64,000 bases of DNA from RGIG5612 sp017511185 (GTDB lineage Bacteria; Bacillota; Clostridia; Lachnospirales; Lachnospiraceae). The notes under the pieces are model-generated. The model was not told the DNA's origin and searched no databases. It saw only the letters and a list, made by a program, of their open reading frames with translations. Below, one piece after another: positions 58,215-64,000 of this stretch. Made by a program: the position numbers and the translations under genes. Position 1 is the first letter of the stretch. The number at the start of each line of letters is the position of its first letter. The stretch is taken from NCBI GenBank assembly GCA_017511185.1, contig JAFWLF010000104.1, positions 1 through 64,000 on the forward strand, in the 5' to 3' direction.

Positions 58215-60896
58215 ATGATTAATTTGACGATTGATGGAATTCAAGTTCAGGTAGAAGATGGCACAACGATCTTACAGGCTGCACAGGCTGCCGGTATTGA
58301 CATTCCTACACTTTGTTATATGAAAGAGCTTGCACCGGACGGATCCTGCAGAATGTGTCTGGTGGAAGTAGAAGGTGCACGTGGTCTGATGACCGCTTGT
58401 GCTGCACCGGTTACAGAAGGCATGGTCGTTCGGACCAATACGCCGGAAGTATTGGAATCCAGAAAATTCATCCTTCAGATGATGCTTTCCAACCATACCG
58501 GTGACTGCATGAGCTGCGCAGCAAACGGAAAATGTAAGCTGCAGCAGTATGCAATGGATTATGAAGTAGAGCGCGGCGATTTCGAAGGCGAGACCTGCCA
58601 GATCCCGCCGGATGATTCCTCACCGTTCTTCATTTATGATCCGGGTAAATGTATTTTATGCCGTCGCTGCGTACGTACCTGCCAGGAGATCCAGTGCAAT
58701 GGTACGATCGCTGCAACGGAAAGAGGTTTTGAGACTACCGTTTCTCCGGTAATGGGTATCAAGATCGCAGATTCCAACTGCGTAAGCTGCGGTAACTGCG
58801 TACAGGCCTGCCCGACAGGCGCTCTTTCCCTGAAAGCCGGCAAGAAATTCCGTGATTGGGAGACCAAGAAGGTCCTTACCACATGTCCTCACTGTGCAAC
58901 AGGCTGCCAGTTTTATCTGGTTGTGAAAAATGGCAAGATCGTTGCAGTGGAAGGTGCTGATGGTCCATCCAACAACGGACAGCTTTGTGTTAAAGGACGT
59001 TTCGGTTCCTTCGAATTTGTTCATGATGAAGGAAGACTGACAGATCCTCTGATCAAAAAAGACGGTAAATTTGAGAAAGCAACCTGGGATGAAGCTTTAG
59101 ATCTGGTTGCTGCTAAATTCACTGAGATCAAGAAAAAATACGGCAGCGAGTCACTTGCTGGTTTCGCATGCTCCAGAGCTCCAAATGAAGACTGCTACAT
59201 GCTTCAGAAACTCGTTCGCTGCGCATTTGGCTCTAACAACGTAGATAACTGCGCACGTGTATGCCATAGTGCATCTGTCCATGGTCTGGCTATTACTCTT
59301 GGATCCGGCGCAATGACAAATACGATCAAAGACATCACAGAAGAACCGGATGTCATCATGGTCGTTGGTTCCAACCCGACAGAAGCTCACCCGGTTGTTG
59401 GTGCACGTATCCGTCGTGCAGCTCGCCGCGGCGTAAAACTGATCGTTGTTGATCCGCGTGATATCACATTAACAAAAGATGCTGCAATCCATCTGAAGAT
59501 CAAGCCGGGAACAAACGTTGCTTTTGCAAACGGTATGATGAACATTTTCATCAACGAAGGTCTGATCGATGAGGAATTCATCAAGACCAGAACAGAAGGT
59601 TTTGAAGAATTAGCAGAAATCGTAAAAGATTACACACCAGAGAAAGTTGCAGAAATCTGCCATATCGATGCAGAGGACCTGAAAGCTGCTGCAAGAATGT
59701 ATGCAAAAGCTGAGAAGGCTCCGATCATCTACTGTCTGGGTGTTACCGAGCATTCAACTGGTACTGAAGGCGTTATGAGCATGTCCAACATGGCTATGAT
59801 GGTTGGCAAACTCGGAAGACCTGGCTGCGGCGTGAACCCGCTTCGTGGTCAGAACAACGTTCAGGGTGCCTGCGATATGGGTGCACTGCCTGAGAAATTC
59901 CCTGGCTACCAGAACGTAGAAGATCCGGCTGTCATGGAAAAATTTGAAAAAGCATGGGGTATTGAACTGAACCACAAAGCTGGTCTGAAAGCAACAGAAG
60001 TGCTTCCGGCAGCTATCGAAGGAAAGATCAAAGGTCTGTACATCTTCGGAGAAGATCCGATCGTTACAGATCCGGATACCCATCATGTAGAGAAGGCTCT
60101 GACCAGCCTTGAATTTCTGGTTGTTCAGGATCTGTTCATGACAGAAACTGCAGCTTATGCAGATGTTGTCCTTCCTGGCGTAAGCTACGCAGAAAAAGAA
60201 GGTACATTCTCCAACACCGAGCGTCGTGTACAGAGAGTCCGTAAAGCAGTTGATCTGGGAACTAATGCACGTCTTGATACTGATATCTTTATCGATGTCA
60301 TGAACCGCATGGGTTATCCGCAGCCACAGCTGACTTCTGCTGAGATCATGGATGAGATTGCATCCCTGACACCAAGCTTTGCAGGTATTTCTCATGCAAG
60401 ACTGGATGCCGGCGAGAGCCTGCAGTGGCCATGTACCGGAAAAGATCATCCGGGCACACCAATCATGCATGTTGGCAAGTTCAGCCGTGGATTAGGTTAC
60501 TTCTATCCGGCTAAATACAAACCATCTGTTGAGCTTCCGGATGAAGAATATCCGACGATCCTGATCACCGGACGTATGCTGTATCACTACAATACACGTG
60601 CTATGACAGGAAAGAGCAAGGGCATCACACAGATCGTCAATGAGTCTTATATCGAAATGAACGATCAAGATGCAGAGAAGATCGGCGTGAAACATGGAGA
60701 CCGTGTGAAAGTTTCCAGCCGCCGTGGTGAACTGGAAACGACTGCCAGAGTCGGAAAGAAAGTTTCTCCTGGTGAGTCCTTCATGACATTCCACTTCCCG
60801 GATGGCAATGCAAACAAGCTGACCAATGCTGTTTACGATGACATTGCCTGCATTCCGGAGTATAAGGTATGTGCGGTTAAGATTGAAAAGGCTTGA
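58215..60896 (+). CDS. Formate dehydrogenase catalytic subunit, molybdopterin, Cys type
   Basis: An 893-residue protein oxidising formate or reducing CO2. N-terminal NuoG-like part: 2Fe-2S (CYMKELAPDGSCRMCLVEVEG), a His-Cys 4Fe-4S (HTGDCMSCAANGKC) and two ferredoxin clusters (CILCRRCVRTC, CVSCGNCVQACP). The Mo-bis-PGD domain has its 4Fe-4S (CPHCATGC) and NNVDNCARVCHSASV, where C350 is encoded TGC at the position that is selenocysteine in many FDHs. His351 follows. With the HndA- and HndC-like subunits it resembles the NAD/ferredoxin bifurcating formate dehydrogenase of purine-fermenting clostridia. Confidence 0.9.
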   Translation: MINLTIDGIQVQVEDGTTILQAAQAAGIDIPTLCYMKELAPDGSCRMCLVEVEGARGLMTACAAPVTEGMVVRTNTPEVLESRKFILQMMLSNHTGDCMSCAANGKCKLQQYAMDYEVERGDFEGETCQIPPDDSSPFFIYDPGKCILCRRCVRTCQEIQCNGTIAATERGFETTVSPVMGIKIADSNCVSCGNCVQACPTGALSLKAGKKFRDWETKKVLTTCPHCATGCQFYLVVKNGKIVAVEGADGPSNNGQLCVKGRFGSFEFVHDEGRLTDPLIKKDGKFEKATWDEALDLVAAKFTEIKKKYGSESLAGFACSRAPNEDCYMLQKLVRCAFGSNNVDNCARVCHSASVHGLAITLGSGAMTNTIKDITEEPDVIMVVGSNPTEAHPVVGARIRRAARRGVKLIVVDPRDITLTKDAAIHLKIKPGTNVAFANGMMNIFINEGLIDEEFIKTRTEGFEELAEIVKDYTPEKVAEICHIDAEDLKAAARMYAKAEKAPIIYCLGVTEHSTGTEGVMSMSNMAMMVGKLGRPGCGVNPLRGQNNVQGACDMGALPEKFPGYQNVEDPAVMEKFEKAWGIELNHKAGLKATEVLPAAIEGKIKGLYIFGEDPIVTDPDTHHVEKALTSLEFLVVQDLFMTETAAYADVVLPGVSYAEKEGTFSNTERRVQRVRKAVDLGTNARLDTDIFIDVMNRMGYPQPQLTSAEIMDEIASLTPSFAGISHARLDAGESLQWPCTGKDHPGTPIMHVGKFSRGLGYFYPAKYKPSVELPDEEYPTILITGRMLYHYNTRAMTGKSKGITQIVNESYIEMNDQDAEKIGVKHGDRVKVSSRRGELETTARVGKKVSPGESFMTFHFPDGNANKLTNAVYDDIACIPEYKVCAVKIEKA

Positions 60897-60916
60897 TTTT
60901 ATCAAGTGCAAGATGA

Positions 60917-60943
60917 AAGGGACTGCTTCGGCAGTCCCTTTTT
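60917..60943 (+). terminator. Terminator after the formate dehydrogenase operon
   Basis: aagggactgc-ttcg-gcagtccctt stem with a stable TTCG tetraloop, followed by TTT. Confidence 0.9.
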
Positions 60944-60956
60944 ATTTAAATACATG

Positions 60957-61021
60957 GGACAGTTGAGGGGTCTTTCCCATGCTATCTAAACGCATGTCCA
61001 AGACCCCTCACACTGTCCCTT
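60957..61021. repeat. REP-like palindrome with GGGACAG ends
   Basis: gggacagttgaggggtctt (60957-60975) pairs with aagacccctcacactgtccc (61002-61021) with one bulge; the 26-nt loop has an inner catg/catg pair. It lacks a T-tract. A second CTGTCCC/GGGACAG hairpin lies at 63659. Confidence 0.7.
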
Positions 61022-61110
61022 GTGAAAATAAAAAATCCCTGGCGAAAGCCCCTTCACCTGTCACGTGATATCGAAATGACTGCTGAAGAGTTTTATTCTG
61101 CCTTAATAAT

Positions 61111-61305
61111 ATGAGATTGCGTGTTTCGTGCAAAAATAATGCTTCTTTTAATCTGTCATTGCCAGTTTCGTGCGTTTTTAAGGGATTATGCATATATGAT
61201 GTTGCTTATTATTGCTTTCCACAGAATAATTCAATATAAAAATGCACGAAACTCGCGATCTCATCTTAAGGAGGCATATAAAATGCACGAAACTCGCGGT
61301 CTCAT
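61111..61305. repeat. Inverted family of 22-bp HETR-coding repeats
   Basis: Copies: 61111-61132 (plus, atgagattgcgtgtttcgtg...), a partial copy at 61164-61173 (plus), 61243-61264 and 61284-61305 (minus). The last two differ at one base and are 41 bp apart. In the coding sense each starts ATGCACGAAAC (Met-His-Glu-Thr-Arg). The region can fold into a long hairpin. Confidence 0.7.
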
Positions 61306-61411
61306 TCAAATGCAGAAAGAAATGTCCCATACCTATATCTCATTGAACTATCAAAAACACAAGATATATGAATTTTCAACTTTACAAGCGCTATATATAG
61401 TAGTAACATAA
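61283..61411 (+). CDS. Possible 42-residue peptide starting MHETR
   Basis: A short ORF with a strong ribosome site (aaggagg, 8 nt before the ATG). The sequence begins MHETRGLIQMQKEM and has no recognised domain. An overlapping copy at 61242 in another frame also begins MHETR. It may be a real small peptide or a by-product of the HETR repeats. Confidence 0.3.
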   Translation: MHETRGLIQMQKEMSHTYISLNYQKHKIYEFSTLQALYIVVT

Positions 61412-61419
61412 AGCAGACA

Positions 61420-61525
61420 AATCAGACCTTTAATGATGGTACAGAGATGCCGCCAAGGACTGCTAAAGCTGTAAAACACGGCTGGTCAGATCATAAAGCT
61501 GCATCCTGTGATGCGGTTTTTTATT
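61420..61525 (+). promoter_or_regulatory. PyrR-type attenuator leader
   Basis: A hairpin GGTA-CAGAGA-TGCC (61438-61451) fits the PyrR binding loop, with the conserved CAGAGA loop. Downstream a terminator stem ctgcatc/gatgcgg (61499-61516) with six T precedes pyrR. UMP- or PRPP-sensing attenuation of pyrR and the uracil permease is the expected mechanism. Confidence 0.65.
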
Positions 61526-61532
61526 TGTAAAT

Positions 61533-62069
61533 ATGCGATACAAAGCTACTTTGATGGATGATGTTACCGTCTCCAGAGCATTAAAAAGGATCTCCCACGA
61601 GATTCTGGAAAAGAATAACGGAGCAGAGAATATCTGTATTATCGGCATCCAGCGAAGAGGCATTCCACTGGCTCAGATCATTGCGGACAATATTGAAAAG
61701 ATTGAAGAAAAAAAAGTTCCTGTCGGAAGTATCGACATTACTTTTTACCGTGATGATCTGACGAACAGATCCAGGGATCCGATCGTTCAGGAGGCCAGTA
61801 TTCCGTTTTCTATTGAAAACAAAGTAGTTATTCTTGTGGATGACGTTGTCTATACAGGAAGAACCGCACGGGCCGCAATCGATGGTCTTATGCAGCATGG
61901 CAGACCTGCAGCGATCCAGTTTGCAGCTTTGATCGACAGAGGACATAGAGAACTCCCGATCCGGGGTGATTATGTCGGGAAAAATGTTCCTACGTCCAAA
62001 AATGAACGGATCGCAGTCCGCATTCCGCCATATGATGAGACTACATCTGTAGAGCTCTATGATATTTAG
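61533..62069 (+). CDS. pyrR: Bifunctional pyr-operon attenuation regulator / uracil phosphoribosyltransferase PyrR
   Basis: A 178-residue type I phosphoribosyltransferase. The PRPP loop is VVILVDDVVYTGRTARAAID; the IDITFYRDDL and DRGHRELPIR stretches are specific to PyrR. It binds pyr mRNA leaders when UMP is high and also makes UMP from uracil. The N-terminus aligns with Bacillus PyrR from this ATG, although no clear Shine-Dalgarno is visible after the terminator hairpin. Confidence 0.95.
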   Translation: MRYKATLMDDVTVSRALKRISHEILEKNNGAENICIIGIQRRGIPLAQIIADNIEKIEEKKVPVGSIDITFYRDDLTNRSRDPIVQEASIPFSIENKVVILVDDVVYTGRTARAAIDGLMQHGRPAAIQFAALIDRGHRELPIRGDYVGKNVPTSKNERIAVRIPPYDETTSVELYDI

Positions 62070-62175
62070 GTATATACGGTATTTTCAGATATTGAGGACA
62101 GGTATCTAAAAGTCCGTCTATATAATAAAAAAGTAAAAGATTTTGCAGCTGTGAATGCAAAAACAGGAGGATGAA

Positions 62176-63573
62176 ATGAATTTAGTTTACAACGTCGAAG
62201 ACAGACCTCGTTTTGGACAGACAGTCGTCTTCGCAATTCAGCAGCTTTTAGCGATCCTTGCTGCAACAATCGCCGTTCCGGCAATCATCGGAAACGGAAT
62301 GAGCCAGAGCGCTGCACTTTTCGGCGCTGGTGTCGGCACCATTGTATATCTGTTATTTACGAAGTTTAAAAGCCCGGTCTTCCTGGGATCATCCTTCGCA
62401 TTTATCGGATCTATGTTTGCTGCTTTTGCCGGTGGTGTCAGCATGCAGATGGGTTACCTTGGAATGATCATTGGTGCGATCTTTGCAGGCCTTGTGTATG
62501 TTGTTATCGCTATTGTTGTCAGGTTCGCCGGCGTACGCTGGATCAATTACCTGATGCCGGCAGTAGTTATCGGACCTACGGTTGCTATCATCGGATTAAG
62601 CCTTGCAGGGAATGCCGTTAGTGATGCATTAGGCGGAGCTTTTGACGCTGATGCAGGTGCATACGTCATGACACCTCATGCGTGGGCATGCTTTGTCTGT
62701 GCTATGGTTACTTTGCTGGTTGTATGCCTTTGCTCCGTATTTGGTAAGAAAATGGTTAAGCTGATCCCATTTATTATCGGTATTGTAGCTGGCTACATCG
62801 TTGCAGTCATCTTTACTTTGATCGGAAAAGCTTCTGGAAATGAAGCTCTGATGATCATCGACTTCTCAGCATTTGCTGCCATGAAATGGGTTCCAAGCTT
62901 TACATTCCTTACAGCTTTAGGCGGATTTAAGGAATTATCCGGAACTTATATTGCAACCATTGCTGTTGCTTATATTCCGGTTGCATTCGTTGTTTTCGCG
63001 GAGCATATTGCTGATCACAAAAACCTTTCTTCCATCATTGGAAGAGATCTTCTGGAAAAACCAGGTCTGCACAGAACCTTGTTAGGTGATGGTGTTGGAT
63101 CCATGGTCGGTGCATTTTTTGGAGGATGCCCGAACACCACTTATGGTGAGAGCGTCGGTTGTGTTGCTATTACCGGTAATGCTTCCGTTGTTACGATCCT
63201 GTGCACAGCCGTTATCGCAATCATCGCTTCCTTCCTGGGACCATTCGTGACATTCCTTTCCACGATCCCTGGATGCGTAATGGGCGGTGTATGTATCACT
63301 CTTTACGGCTTCATTGCTGTTTCCGGTCTTAAAATGCTGCAGCCGGTTGATCTGAACGACAACCGTAATCTCTTTACCGCATCGACGATCTTTATTGCTG
63401 GTATCGGCGGTATGGTACTTAAGATCGGTCAAGTCACATTGACCGAAGTAGCAGTTGCTCTGATCCTTGGTATCATCGTTAACCTGATCCTTCGCGGAAA
63501 AGGAAAAGAAAAAGCCGGGATGATCGATCCGGAAGATGAAGATCCAAAAAAAAGATCACAGAAGACTGAATAA
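62176..63573 (+). CDS. Uracil/xanthine permease (UraA/PyrP-like, NCS2)
   Basis: A 465-residue membrane transporter with about 14 helices. NCS2 motifs are present: the early LLAILAATIAVPAIIGNG, KSPVFLGSSFAFI, VFAEHIADHKNLSSIIGRDL with the substrate-binding Glu, and FFGGCPNTTYGESVGCVAIT. Start at 62176 follows aggagg; the ATG at 62155 lacks a site. Together with pyrR it forms a pyrimidine salvage pair. Confidence 0.93.
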   Translation: MNLVYNVEDRPRFGQTVVFAIQQLLAILAATIAVPAIIGNGMSQSAALFGAGVGTIVYLLFTKFKSPVFLGSSFAFIGSMFAAFAGGVSMQMGYLGMIIGAIFAGLVYVVIAIVVRFAGVRWINYLMPAVVIGPTVAIIGLSLAGNAVSDALGGAFDADAGAYVMTPHAWACFVCAMVTLLVVCLCSVFGKKMVKLIPFIIGIVAGYIVAVIFTLIGKASGNEALMIIDFSAFAAMKWVPSFTFLTALGGFKELSGTYIATIAVAYIPVAFVVFAEHIADHKNLSSIIGRDLLEKPGLHRTLLGDGVGSMVGAFFGGCPNTTYGESVGCVAITGNASVVTILCTAVIAIIASFLGPFVTFLSTIPGCVMGGVCITLYGFIAVSGLKMLQPVDLNDNRNLFTASTIFIAGIGGMVLKIGQVTLTEVAVALILGIIVNLILRGKGKEKAGMIDPEDEDPKKRSQKTE

Positions 63574-63608
63574 AAACTGAATAAAGTCTGAATAATATCA
63601 GCTCAATC

Positions 63609-63637
63609 TTGCAAATAAAGTATAAATCTACTAATAT
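63609..63637 (+). promoter_or_regulatory. Promoter of the fdhD-like gene
   Basis: TTGCAA (63609-63614), 17-bp spacer, TAATAT (63632-63637). The REP-like hairpin at 63659-63690 would lie in the leader. Confidence 0.5.
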
Positions 63638-63658
63638 ATTTGCATAAGAAAGGAATTG

Positions 63659-63690
63659 CATCCCTGTCCCTGGAAATTGGGACAGGGATG
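63659..63690. repeat. Perfect 12-bp CTGTCCC/GGGACAG hairpin
   Basis: catccctgtccc-tggaaatt-gggacagggatg. It shares the GGGACAG core with the palindrome at 60957, suggesting a REP-type family. No T-tract follows. Confidence 0.7.
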
Positions 63691-63703
63691 TTCTGGGCAA
63701 AAA

Positions 63704-64000
63704 ATGATTGATAATGATATTGATAGACTGATTGATACGGATACGATCAAACTTTTTAAGGATGGCGTTTTGACAGATGTTGACGCAAGTGTTGTTAACG
63801 AATGTCATTTTGCCATCTTTTTAAATGACACCTATTATTCTGACAATACTCGAAAAAAAGTATTTGTAGATGCTATGAATGGAAAATGTCTTATCTTTAC
63901 AGATACGCTGCCGCAGTACCTAAAAGAATTAGCGATCGGCTATTGTTACTGTAACGCGGACTTTGAACCGGAAGATATTTCCCAGGTAATGATGGCAGAT
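63704..64000 (+). CDS. FdhD-like sulfurtransferase, 5' part (runs off the window)
   Basis: An open frame of 99 codons from ATG 63704 to the edge. Translation shows HFAIFLNDTYYS, then LIFTDTLPQYLKELAIGYCY and FEPEDISQV. This matches the N-terminal FdhD pattern (a strand ending in LN, then TP..LKELAIGYL, then DI). FdhD transfers sulfur to the molybdenum cofactor of formate dehydrogenase, which fits the operon at 55798-60896. The catalytic Cys loop would lie beyond the window. The ribosome site is weak. Confidence 0.6.
   Translation, partial: MIDNDIDRLIDTDTIKLFKDGVLTDVDASVVNECHFAIFLNDTYYSDNTRKKVFVDAMNGKCLIFTDTLPQYLKELAIGYCYCNADFEPEDISQVMMAD

Noticed and set aside
59262..59264. Selenocysteine at the formate dehydrogenase active site
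   Set aside because: The codon is TGC (Cys), not TGA, so no SECIS or Sec machinery is implied.
61008..61193. Reverse ORF containing HETR-type repeats
   Set aside because: No ribosome site and it overlaps the REP-like palindrome; its HETR parts are explained by the repeat family.

Overview
This 64-kb window reads as the chromosome of an anaerobic Firmicute of class Clostridia, most likely a Lachnospiraceae-type gut bacterium. The evidence is Clostridia-style gene order (dgt-dnaG-rpoD-trmK, der-plsY-gpsA, rex-alr), a Rex repressor, an NAD-linked formate dehydrogenase, sigma-A promoters and mostly strong Shine-Dalgarno sites. No phage, insertion sequence, CRISPR array or tRNA gene was recognised.

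Layout. 1-4645: dgt (3' end), dnaG, rpoD with a Lys/Ala repeat leader in another frame, a short trmK, then rnpB. 4651-8946: an AT-rich island with a leftward HTH/coiled-coil gene, a 1.6-kb spacer with no gene, and a rightward gene fusing a RepL-like plasmid-initiator domain to an apparently intact NADP-isocitrate dehydrogenase. 9020-15310: ModA-like lipoprotein, MoaB/MogA, threonine synthase, a small membrane protein, and an MBOAT/DHHW pair. 15307-17250 (minus): ferredoxin/flavodoxin protein and a reductase-like SDR. 17474-22605: aminosugar genes (glmM, hexapeptide transferase, nagB), a 5'-nucleotidase and PEP carboxykinase. 22665-27394: probable 6S RNA, yihY, pheST. 27496-32556: secDF, a Ca/Na antiporter, recJ. 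32668-38015: a Dlt-like envelope cluster (transglutaminase, ACP, MBOAT, SGNH, lipoprotein) with no dltA. 38094-41673 (minus): two alpha/beta hydrolases flanking an ABC-F ATPase. 41770-55657: maf, a pseudo-hydrolase, rex, alr, CBS protein, yebC, DUF512 radical-SAM protein, der, a greatly extended plsY, gpsA and a membrane MutS-like gene. 55798-60896: a three-gene formate dehydrogenase complex. 61420-63573: pyrR and a uracil permease behind an attenuator. 63704-end: the start of an fdhD-like gene.

The genes connect functionally. The formate dehydrogenase needs molybdopterin and FdhD sulfuration, matching moaB, the ModA-like protein and the fdhD-like gene. Rex (NADH sensing) has two tandem operators at its own promoter. 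Two separate MBOAT modules point to O-acylation of surface polymers.

Most notable: (1) the RepL-like/isocitrate dehydrogenase fusion, divergent from a Par-like gene across an AT-rich spacer, with CACAAG/CTTGTG motifs clustered in the linker, resembling a domesticated plasmid replicon joined to a metabolic enzyme; (2) PlsY with an acidic tail of about 860 residues carrying five GFFGR-like motifs and 11-residue amphipathic repeats; (3) two low-complexity genes (rpoD, plsY) each interrupted at a poly-A run by a shift of the same sense; (4) three genes whose -10 box lies only 7-9 nt before the start codon, suggesting leaderless mRNAs.
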